From: Caenorhabditis elegans
Lineage: Eukaryota; Nematoda; Chromadorea; Rhabditida; Rhabditidae
Length of the DNA: 64,000 bases
Assembly (NCBI RefSeq): GCF_000002985.6
Contig: NC_003279.8
Coordinates: forward strand, 14,322,001-14,386,000
Direction: 5' to 3'
The notes under the pieces were generated by a model, which saw only the letters and a program-made list of their open reading frames with translations, made no database searches and was not told where the DNA came from. The position numbers and the translations under genes were made by a program. This document shows positions 39,601 through 49,322 of this stretch, one piece after another; within the stretch, counting starts at the first letter, position 1, and each line of letters begins with the position of its first letter.

Positions 39601-42600
39601 AGTTTTCCGTTCGAAATTTAGGAAAAACCCATTTTTTTGCGTTAAATACTGGTTGAGGCTCACACTACAAACTACACTATTGGCTAGCCTCAACCAAAAA
39701 TTGGTTGAGGCTATGAAAAACTGTAGTTTGTAGTCGTCACAGCCTCACCAAAAACTTTGAATTTTGAATTTTTTTTCACTAAAAGTGTAACTTTTGCTTT
39801 ATTTTGGGTGCGTTTTTCTCGAAATTCTAATTAAAAAATGCTGAAGAAAATCCCGAAAATCTGGATTTTTCGCATCAAAAATCCTTTTTTTTTTTGTGAA
39901 ATTCAGCATAATTTTAACGAAAAATCGACTTTAAAATAGAGAGATAATGAAAAATGCAAAATTTGCTTCTAAAAGTTTAAATTTTTGAGATTTTTCCAGA
40001 AAATAAATTGAAAAAAAATGTATCTAAATTGTTGTCGGGTTTTTTACCGAAAAAAAATCGAATTTCTCAACTTTCTTAGCTAAAAATTTGAAATTGTCCA
40101 ATTTTTTGATAGAAAATCGAATTTCCCAAATTTTTTACCTAAAAATTTAAATTTTTCGGAATTTTTCACCGAAAAAAAAATAGAATATTTCAAGTTTTTT
40201 ATCGAAAAAATTGAATTTTCCAACTTTTTTACTTGAAAATTTGAATTTTTCCAATTTTTTTTTACTTCAAAAATCGATTTTTCCCTCATTTTTTTTAAGC
40301 AAAAAATCGAATTTCCCAAATTTTTTACCGAAAATAATCAAGTTTTCCTCCTAATTTATTAATTAAAAATTAGAATTTTCCCAAGTTTTTTACTCAAAAA
40401 ATTGATTTTTCAAAATGTTTATTTTAAAAATTGAATTTCTCGTATTGTTAACCTGAAAAAAAGAATTTTCCAATTTTTTTAATTGAAAAATTCGAATTTT
40501 CCCATATTTTTTTACCAAAAAAAAATCGAATTTCCTTCAAGTTTTTTCCCGAAAAAAATTCGAATGTTCACGAATTTTTAACCAAAAAATCAAATGTCCC
40601 AAGTTTTTTACTTCAAAAATCGAATTTTCCAAAGTTTTTTATCGAAAAATTCGTATTTTTTCAATTTTTAACCACAAAAAATGGAATTTCCTATAAATTT
40701 TTTAAAAAAATTTAAAAAAATCGAATTTTCCCACATTATTTTTCCAAAAAAAAAATCGACTTTTCCAAAATGTTTCCAGTTTTTTACCTGAAAAATTCAA
40801 AATTTTCCAAATTTTTGCAGCCTCAATCTCGCTGACACACTCGAATCAGCCAAAACACCGAGGTGGTCATTTCGTTGGAATCTCGAATACAGGACTACCA
40901 TTATTCACGTATGGAGAAGCTTTCCTGCAGAGAACCTCCAAATCTTTGATGCTTTTTATGAAGGAAACCCTAAATGAAATCCTTATGAACAACGATTCCC
41001 GTCGGATATTCTGGTTTCTTTGTGTGAATCTTGGCTTTTGCGGAGTCGAATTTCTCTATGGATTCTGGACGAACAGTTTAGGATTGATTTCTGACGGGTT
41101 TCATATGCTATTCGATTGTAGTGCACTTGTCATGGGACTTGTTGCGTCGGTTATGGCACGGTGGCCACCTACGAGACACTTTACATTTGGTTTTGGACGT
41201 GTTGAGGTAGAACAATTGGATTTTTCACCGGAAAATTCAGAAAACTCGAATAAAAACTATCAATTTTAGAGCGAAAAGTGAAAAAAGCAGCAAAAAAAAT
41301 CGAAAACTCGGCTGCAACGGCAATTTTCAGTGCAGAAAAAAGCCTACTATTTTCTCAAAAATGTGGTGAAAAACTACGATTTTTGTGAAAAGCCACAAAA
41401 ATAGTCCGAAACGGCCAATTTTTGTGCAGACAATTTTTATTTGGTTTTTTTGCGTATTTTCCGGATTTTTATACATTATAGACTCTTTTTTACGGAAAAA
41501 TGTTACGATAAATGGGAAAAAAAAAACGTCTTTAAAGGTGGTGTAGTCGAATTTTTTTAAAAAATTGCTTTATCAGACTTAAAATTGTCTGAAAACACCG
41601 AATTTCATAATGAAACTTCTTGAAAACTTTTCAGAAAAAAGTTATGACGGCTCAAAAAATAGCCTAAAATTAGTTAAAATCGGAAATTTGACCGACTTGT
41701 CAATGTCGCAGCCGCTGGAAACTGTTTTTTTTGAAATCACCATCAAATTTTGAGTATACAATGTAATTATCTTGCGTTTTAAACTTGATTAAGGTATTTA
41801 AAAGTCGATGGACGGCGAGTTTTGGTTCAAAAAAAATAAAAATCTTGCCGTCCATCGACTTTTAAATACTTTAATCAAGTTTAAAACGCAAGACAATTAC
41901 ATTGTATACTCAAAATTTGATGGTGATTTCAAAAAAAAATTGTTTCCAGCCGCTTGACAAGTCGGTCAAATTTCCGATTTTAACTAATTTTAGGCCATTT
42001 TTTGAGGCGTCATAACTTTTTTCTGAAAAGTTTTCAAGAAGTTTCATTATGAAATTCGGTGTTTTCAAACAATTTTGAGTCTGATAAAGCAATAAAAAAA
42101 AAATTCGACTACACCACCTTTAAAGACGTTTTTTTTTTCATTTATCGTAACATTTTTCGGTAAAAAAAGAGTCTATAGTGTATAAAAATCCGGAAAATAC
42201 GCAAAAAACCAAATAAAAATTGTGTTACAGTTATTAATAATGCCCTAGGGGGGGGGGGGGGGGGGGTTCTGCACAAAAATTGGCCGTTTTGGACTATTTT
42301 CGTTAGGAAAACATGCATTTTTGCACGTGTTGACCTCATTTTTGTGAAAATAGTGATTTTTTGTAATTGCTTAATGACCGTTTCGACCAACAATTTTTAA
42401 AAAAGAATTTTCGCTTTATATAAGCATTTTTCACTTGAAAAAAACAACATACAACATTTTGCACACAAAAATTGGACGTTTTGGACTATTTTTGTTGCTT
42501 TTCACAAAAAAATATGCAAAAATGCACACTTTCACTGCAAAAGTGGTGCAAAAGTCACCTACAAATATTAGTGTAAAATACACAATTTCTATCAAATTTT

Positions 42601-45405
42601 GATAACTAACTATATAATTTTTTTTTGATGCAGATTCTCTCCGGCTTCATCAATGCCCTATTCCTATGTGTTATCGCGTTGTTCATCCTTATTGAAGCAC
42701 TCGAACGACTCTTCGATCCACCAAACATCAACACTGATCGTCTTTTATTCGTCGCAATTTCCGGACTTATCGTGAATCTATTCGGAATGTATTCTCTCGG
42801 AGAACACGGACATTCTCATGGTGGTGGATCGAGTCATGGTCATTCCCATGGTGGAGGTGGTAGTCATGGACACTCTCATGGTGGAGGAGGAAATGCGAAT
42901 ATGCAGGGTGTATTCCTTCATGTTCTTGCCGATACACTTGGTTCTGTATTTGTGATCATTTCGACGTTACTTATTCAATGGTTCGGATGGGTTTGGGTTG
43001 ATCCGTTGTGTTCGTTGATCTTATCACTTCTGATCATTGGATCAGTGTATCCATTGTTGGTTTCATCGATTAGTACGTTGTTGCAAGATGTTCCGGAGGA
43101 AGAGGAGTTCGAGTATCATATTAATGAGATTTTGGAGGTATATCATTGTTTTTTTTTTTGGAAATTGGTACTGTAGGGGTACTATAGGAGTACTGTAGGG
43201 TGTTGTAGGATTACTGTAGGGTTGCTGTAACTATAGGGGGGCTGTAGGAATATTTTGTTGGTACTGTAGGGGTACTGTAGGAGGGTTACTGCGTTGGTTG
43301 TGTAGGATTACTGTAGGAGTTTTGTAGTGATATTGTTGGAATACATAATTTGTTATGGTTATGTATGGGCTACTGTACGGATACTGTATTGATACTGTAG
43401 GGATATCGTAGGAATACTGTAGGAATACTGTAATAGTATTATAGGGGTATCGTAGGAGTACTGTATTAATACTGACGGAGTACTGTAGGAATACTGTATT
43501 GGTACTGCCAGAGACTGTGGGAGTACTGTAAGGATATTATTACTTATGGGGATATTTTAGGAATACTGCATTGGTGCTGTAATAGTATTATAGGGGTATC
43601 ATAAGAATACTGTACTGTTGAAATTAATTCATCGATCCTTGAATTTCGCAAAAATTTTTGTCGCACAGAAAGTGGGGCGGAGCGTAACTTTCGCAATACT
43701 GCCGCACGGTGTTTTTGTACGCCTCTTTTCCAATGATTTTCTTGTTGATTTTTTCGAATAAAGTTTCAATTTTACTTGTCTTTTCGTTTTTTCGATTTGG
43801 ATAACGTTCTCATTCGAAAAAAAAACAAACGAAGAAAGACAAATAAAATTGAAACTTTATTGAAAAAATCAAAATCATTAGAAAAGAGGCGTACAAAAAC
43901 ACCGTGCGGCAGTATTGCGAAAGTTACGCTCCGCCCCACTGTCTGTGTGACAAAAATGTTCGCAAAATTCAAGGATCGATGAATTAATTTCAACAGTAGA
44001 GTATTCTTATGATACCCCTATAATACTATTACAGTACCAATACAATATTCCTAAAATATCCCCATAAGTAACAATATCCTTACAGTACTCCAACAGTCTC
44101 TGGCATTACTACTGTAGGGGTACTGTAGAAGTAGTGTATTGGTACTATGAAGGTACTGCATTTGTTATCGTTATGTATGTGGTACTGTAGGGGTACTGTA
44201 GTTCTAGAAATATTGTTTTTTTTAGTTTCTGCGAGTTCCTAAAAAACATCGTGGAAATTTCTGCAACTTTTTGAAAAAATTCAAGAATTTTCTGAATTTC
44301 CTTCAGAACTGTCCGAAAATTTCTGAAACGTTCTAGAAAGCTGTTGGAAATTTTAAGAAACTTTCTGAGCTTCTGAACAAAAAATTTAAATATCTGAAAA
44401 AAAACCCCTTAATTTTTGCACAGATCGAGCACGTAGAATCGTATTCAAATGCACACATGTGGCAGCACAAATCGGATATCAACGTGGCAAGTGTACACGT
44501 TCAAGTGAAAGAAGAAGCGAATGCACAAATGATTCGACACCGTGTCTCGAATATCCTGAAGAGCACTGGAGCCACCCACTCAACTGTACAAGTTGAGAAA
44601 AAGACATTTGCACACAGGATACAACAAGTGTGTCCTGGATATAAAGCTGGTTATACGGTACGGGATGCTTTGTTGCTTAGAGGACAAAATATCTTTAAAA
44701 ATGACAATTTTTCAAAAAAAAAGTTGTTTTTTTTCAGGAAATGTTTTATTTGATTAAATTTAATAATATTTCTAAAAACTACAAATTTCTGATTTTTTTG
44801 TTGAATTTTTTCATTCGAAAAAAAATAATTTGGAGCATTTTTTGCCATTTTTATATTTTCGATAGTAATAATATATAAAGTATTAAAAATATCTGAAATT
44901 GTAGATTTTTCCAATTTCAGAAATTTTTAATTACTTTATTACTATCGAAAATATAAAAACGGCAAAAAATGCTCCAAATGAATTTTTTTTCCAATTTTCA
45001 ACAAAAATCTGAAATTTGCAGTTTTTAGAAATATTATTAAATTTCGTCAAATAAAACATTTTCTGAATAAAAAAATCGTAATTTTTAAAAATTAATTTTA
45101 ATTTTTTTCGGAATTTTCAGTTAATTTTCGACTATAAAAATGAGAGAAAGTTGAAATTTCAGAAATAAAAAAAAATCGTTATTTAAAAAATAATGCTAAA
45201 ATTCTGAAAAAAATTGTTAAAAAATTGTTCCTGAAATTTATGAAATTTTCTCAAATGTTGAGCATTTTTAATTGAAAAAAAGGGTAAACATTCAAATTTT
45301 CTCCAATTTCAGGTAGTCCGCGGAAGTGTGATAAGAGAGAAGAAGCATGATCATTCACATCACCACGGGCATTCACACGACGATCACAGCGGACATCATC
45401 ATTAA
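36662..45405 (+). CDS. SLC30A5 (ZnT5)-type zinc transporter
   Basis: Nine exons: 36662-36723, 36768-36890, 36956-37281, 37907-38100, 38929-39247, 40821-41206, 42634-43137, 44424-44657, 45313-45405; 746 aa, close to human ZnT5 (765). The long N-terminal multi-membrane half (ADHKGG, VGGAKRL motifs) is specific for ZnT5. The C-terminal half is the cation-diffusion facilitator core: SLGLISDGFHMLFD gives the TM2 HxxxD zinc site, HVLADTLGSV the TM5 HxxxD site. Between them is a loop with three GHSHGGG repeats. The cytosolic domain (IEHVESYSNAHMW) and a His-rich tail (HDHSHHHGHSHDDH) follow. Known role: loads zinc into the early secretory pathway for enzymes such as alkaline phosphatase, usually as a ZnT5/ZnT6 pair. 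Here both HxxxD sites are intact, so this subunit should transport. The 3' end converges on the hydratase gene, 213 bases away. Confidence 0.93.
37330..37785. repeat. GAGGCT/GTAGTTTGTAGT units in zinc-transporter intron 3
   Basis: Three units of about 190 bp with ATTGGTTGAGGCTATAAA, GTTGTAGTTTGTAGTCTGTG and AGCCTCAACCAAACTTTAAA. Same family as 33650-35870, on the other side of the shared promoter. Confidence 0.85.
38300..38915. repeat. Phased A/T minisatellite in intron 4
   Basis: Degenerate units around GGAAAATTCGATTTTT with alternating A and T runs; two longer blocks (GGAAATTCCCTTTTTTTTT... and TTTGACGTAATAAATTAGGG) repeat at about 38375 and 38755. Confidence 0.75.
39431..39770. repeat. 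15-C tract plus GAGGCT/GTAGTTTG units in intron 5
   Basis: C15 at 39431-39445 directly followed by CTACAAACTACAAATCTTGA and three more units of the 33650-35870 family. The TTTATTTTGGGTGCGTTTTT exon 5 end/donor text (39238-39257) recurs at 39799-39818, another duplicated splice-site fragment. Confidence 0.8.
39970..40815. repeat. Phased A/T minisatellite in intron 5
   Basis: More than 20 units of about 35-40 bp, TTTTTTACCGAAAAAATCGA and AATTTTCCCAA variants; complementary in character to 38300-38915. Confidence 0.8.
41390..42305. repeat. Long inverted repeat with 19-G tract in intron 6
   Basis: Arms such as GGCCAATTTTTGTGCAG/CTGCACAAAAATTGGCC (outer), TTTGCGTATTTTCCGGATTT (middle) and TTTAAAAGTCGATGGACGGC (hinge near 41830). 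The right arm is interrupted at 42225-42266 by a short insertion ending in 19 G (42248-42266). Confidence 0.82.
43160..44215. repeat. CTGTAGGGGTACTGTAGGAG repeats enclosing a 600-bp inverted repeat (intron 7)
   Basis: Degenerate CTGTAGG(G/A)GTA words on both sides; an inverted repeat from about 43500 to 44107 has its hinge near 43805. The outer part of the arms is repeat text (GATACCCCTATAATACTATT), the inner part is unique (GAAATTAATTCATCGATCCT, CACCGTGCGGCAGTATTGCG). Confidence 0.82.
44734..45068. repeat. Inverted repeat in zinc-transporter intron 8
   Basis: GGAAATGTTTTATTTGA/TCAAATAAAACATTTTC ends, hinge near 44910, inner arms with GGAGCATTTTTTGCCATTTT. About 335 bp; no target duplication found. 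Confidence 0.78.
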
Positions 45406-45585
45406 TTTATTCCAGTAGTATTTTTTTTCTTCTGAAATTCACTTATTTATAGTCATTTTTCCCCTTTTTTTCTAGTGTCTTTGCTTTACATTTCGGGATA
45501 ATTTATTGTGTTTTTGTGTGTTTTTTCCCTTTTTTTCTCCCCCAAAAACCACCCCAAAGTTCCTTCAAAGAGTTAATGAAATTAA

Positions 45586-45591
45586 TTTATT
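45586..45591 (-). terminator. Poly(A) signal of the enoyl-CoA hydratase
   Basis: AATAAA on the minus strand, 28 bases after the stop codon. The 45406-45585 gap is T-rich 3' UTR space shared by two converging genes. Confidence 0.6.
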
Positions 45592-45618
45592 TTTAGAAAA
45601 AAAAAACGTTTTTTTTTT

Positions 45619-47773
45619 TCAACTTGAAGTCCATTTGGGAGCCCGTTTCTCTGCGAAAGCTGACATTCCTTCCCGGCGGTCATTGGTGGCGAAGGTCGAC
45701 TGGAACAACTGCTTTTCCATTTCAAGGCCCTGATTTAGGCTGGTTTGGTAGGCCGAGTTTAGGGATCTCTGCAAGAAATTGGGAATATAATGTCTGCCTA
45801 TGTGCCTACCTCATGCCTACATGTCTACCACATACCTAGGCCCCTAGCTCATACCTGCTTACCTGCCTATTCACTGACTATTCACAGCCTTTTTGCTGCC
45901 TACGATCCTGCCTGCCTTATGCCTACCAGTCTACTTCATGCCTAGGCGCCTACCTCATACCTACCTACCTATTTTATGCCTGACTGCCTAGCTACTTGTT
46001 TTCCTCATGCCTACATATTTTACGACTACCTGCCTGCCTCTTGCCTACCTTATGACTAGGTGCCTACATGCATTCCTTCTTGCCTACGTGCCTAGCTGCC
46101 TACATGGCTGTCTCCTACTTCATGCCTACACACCTATGTTATGCCTCTGCCTACCTACCTGCCTTACTCCTAGGTGCTCATTTCTACCTACCTACATAGC
46201 TACCTTATTTATGTCTCCCTATCTGCCTGCCTACCGCATACCTACCTAAAATATGCCTGCCCGCGTGCCTATTTCATGCCTACCTATTCTTTTATTTTCT
46301 TCTAGCTTGCCTGCCTACCTAATGCCTACCAAGTTTACACCTACCTACATACCTAATTTGTGCCTACCTTATGATTATGTGCTTACATCGGCCCTACATC
46401 GTGCCTACATCTTGCCTGCCTACGTGCCTATTCCATGCCTAATAGGCAGGTAAGCAGGCGTAGGCATTCCCGAAAACGTACCTTGACAGTTTTCACAATA
46501 AGAGGAGAATTCTTAGCGATCCTATCAGCCAACAGAACAGCCTCCCCAACCAACTGCTGCACCGGGAACACCTTGCTCACCAGGCCGTCTTCCTTCGCCT
46601 CCTGAGCGCCTAGTCGGTCGCCTGATAGGCATATTTCCATGGCAACTGACTTGCTCACATACCGGGGCCATCGTTGGGTACCACCTAATCCGGGGATGGT
46701 TCCGATGGTGATTTCCGGTTGGCCGAATATTGCATTCTCTCCAGCATATACTATATCACACATTAAGGCAAGTTCCGTGCCTCCGCCTAAGGCAAATCCG
46801 TTGACAGCGGCGATCACAGGTTTTGTGATGTGTGATAAGGTGTCCCAGTTCGTGAAATAGCTGAAAATTAGGTATGTTTTGTGCCTGCCTGTCTGCCTAG
46901 ATGCCTAGCTTGTGCCTACCTGCCTACATGCTTACTATACGTCTGCCTACCTAGGTTGATGCGGGCCTCATGCTCGCTGTCCACACGTCCATATACCTGC
47001 CTAATGTCTGCCTGCCTTTGTGCCTTCTCCATGCCTAGATGCCTAGTTTGTGCCTGCCTCCTTCAAACCTACCTGCCTACGTGCCTATCAACTTACATCT
47101 GTCTGCCTTCCTACGTACCTACATACTTACCTACCTGCAAGCATGCCTACCTACCTCACGCTTATCTAATGCATGCCTACCTACACGATTTTTGCTCAGC
47201 CATCTCTACCGGCCCTGTCTTCAGTGTGCCTGCCTAAATGTGCCTACCTGCCTGCTTGTTACCCTATATACCTGGCTACCTACCTACCTACCTGCATGCA
47301 CGCCTACCTACGAGTCTACGTGCCTACCTTGGTCCCTACCGCATAATCATATCTGCTTACATGCTTACATGCATCTGCCTAGATATTTGTATTATGCCTA
47401 CCGGCCTACCTGACTATCTTCCGGTCTTTGTACTTGACTGCGTGCCTACCTACATGCCTGCCTGCCTACCCTCAAGACAAATAGACACCATGTAGGCACG
47501 TAGGCAGGCAGGCGCCTACACCAAAACTCACTCATTCTCAAAAACATCTGCAAACTCCAACTTGGCCATCTCCTTGATATCGGCTCCGGCAGCGAATGCC
47601 TTCTCACTTCCAGTGAGCACAATCACATGGTACGACTGATCCTTCTCCACTTTCAGCAGATTTTCAGACAATTCCAGCATAAGCTCACGGCAGAGAGCAT
47701 TCAGAGCACTCGGGCGGTTCAGAGTGATCAGTGCAACGTTTTCGGCGGCTCCGGTACGTGAGAGGGTAATCAT
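45619..47773 (-). CDS. ech-7: Enoyl-CoA hydratase/isomerase (crotonase family)
   Basis: Three exons, 47773-47532, 46860-46482, 45768-45619; 256 aa with all phases consistent. [13 protein letters not shown] and the oxyanion-hole motif [11 protein letters not shown] near the N-terminus, then [22 protein letters not shown] and [19 protein letters not shown]: the last holds both family catalytic-region residues (Glu of GGGTE, Glu of PEI). The C-terminal helix [10 protein letters not shown] is typical of short-chain enoyl-CoA hydratases. It adds water to 2-enoyl-CoA in beta-oxidation. No mitochondrial presequence is visible: the ATG follows directly after a CAG acceptor (47774), so either it is trans-spliced at that point and cytosolic, or an upstream exon adds a presequence. 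The symbol is from memory of the C. elegans gene order; the family call is secure. Confidence 0.9.
45785..46465. repeat. CCTACCTGCCTA repeats, intron 2 of the hydratase
   Basis: Degenerate (TGCCTACC)n text with TCATGCCTAC spacers, plus orientation. Short frames rich in Cys, Leu and Pro inside are artefacts. Confidence 0.85.
46870..47515. repeat. CCTACCTGCCTA repeats, intron 1 of the hydratase
   Basis: Same repeat as in intron 2, in the same orientation, so both introns of this small gene have been filled by one family. Ends in GTAGGCACGTAGGCAGGCAG, the reverse orientation, which could pair back. Confidence 0.85.
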
Positions 47774-47829
47774 CTGGAATAAAAAGTGGAATTGGAAATT
47801 GACAACACTTTTGGCTTTGTGAAATTGGA

Positions 47830-48935
47830 CAAAAAACGGGGGATATAGTCAGGGTACTGTAGTAGTACTGTAGGATTACTGTAGTTTTGGAAAAATTGGC
47901 TTTCTGTCTTTCGAAGGGATGATGGTTTGGAGTGAGTGGGGGGGGGGGGGGGATATGAGCAGGGTACTGTAGTAGTACTGTAGGGGTACAGTAGGAGTAC
48001 TGTAGGATTACTGTAGTTATGGAAAAAAAAAAATTACTGTTCGTCTTTTGAAGGGATATTGACTTGAAGTTAGTAGGGGGATATGATCAGGGCACTGTAG
48101 TAGTACTGTAGTGGTACTGTAGGGGTATACGGTAGGGTTGCTGTAGTTTAGCAAAATATGAGTTTTTAGCTTTTGCAGAGGTATTGGGTTTGGAGTTGGT
48201 GGGGGATATGATCAGGGTACTGTAGTAGTACTGTAGGGGTATTGTAGGTATAAGATAGGGTTACTGTAGTTATAGAAAAATTGGCTTTGTGTATTTTTTA
48301 GGATTATTGATTTGAAGTTAGTAAAGGGATATGGTCAGGGTACTGTAGTAGTACTGTAGGGGTATACGGTAGGGTTACTGTAGTTTGGGAAATTTGATAT
48401 TTTGCCCTTTTGGGAATTATTGACATGATGTTAGTAGGGGAATATGGTCAGGGTACTGTAGTACTGTAGGGGTACTGTAGGAGTACTGTAGGATTACTGT
48501 AGTTTTGGAAAAATTGGTTTTCTATCTTTTGAAGGGATATTGGTCCGATGGTCGTAGTCGAGGTACTGTAGTAGTAATGTATGGGTACTGTAGGTATACG
48601 GCAGGGTTACTGTAGTTGTAGAAAAATTGACTTTCTATCTTTTTAAGGAATATTGACTTAAAGTTAGTAAGGGGATATGGTCAGGGTTCTGTAGTAGTAC
48701 TGTAAGGATACTGTAGGAGTACTGTAGGATTACTGTAGTTTGGCAAAATATGAGTTTTTAGCTTTTGAAGAGGTATTGGGTTGGGAGTTGGTGGGGGGAT
48801 ATGATCAAGGTACTGTAGTGGTACTGTAGGGTACTGTAGGTATAAGATAGGGTTACTGTAGTTGTAGAAAAATCGACTTTTCGTCTTTTGAAGGGTTATT
48901 GCTTAGGGGTTAGTGGGAGATATGGTAGTACTATA
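47830..48935 (+). repeat. GTACTGTAGTAGTACTGTAG array
   Basis: Compound units of about 120-130 bp, nine or so, each with GGATATGGTCAGGGTACTGT, ACTGTAGTTTTGG and a TTTGAAGGGATATTG piece, including a 15-G run (47938-47952). The reverse complement of this unit makes 20530-21545. Spacer between bbs-1 and the hydratase. Confidence 0.9.
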
Positions 48936-49175
48936 AGGGTTTTTTCTGAAACTTCAATTTTCTCCGAAAATTTTCACAGAAATCTGGATTTCCGAAAGTT
49001 TCACAATAAGCCTAATTGATTTTTTTTCTGAATGAATAACTATTTGGTATAACTCAATGATTTGTTAATTTTCAAAGTTTCTTTTGTCTGTTGTAAGAAT
49101 TGTTGAACGTTAAAAAAACATCTACTTCAAAAAATAGTTAAAACGGTGCCAGTCGTTGTCCGCGCCGGAGTCTGG

Positions 49176-49181
49176 TTTATT
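49176..49181 (-). terminator. bbs-1: Poly(A) signal of bbs-1
   Basis: AATAAA on the minus strand 142 bases after the bbs-1 stop codon. Confidence 0.55.
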
Positions 49182-49322
49182 CAATATTTTTATATGTATA
49201 GCGGAAAAATAGAAAAATTGATAAGAGTTCAGTGATAAGGAGCACACCACCACCAACACATCATGGCATGATTCTGGGCTCAGCGAGCACACAAATCGGA
49301 GCCAATAAGGGGAAAACTGGAA

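Noticed and set aside
45785..47515. Several Cys/Leu/Pro-rich frames between the hydratase exons
   Set aside because: Pure CCTACCTGCC repeat text; open in many frames and inside introns of a well-defined gene.
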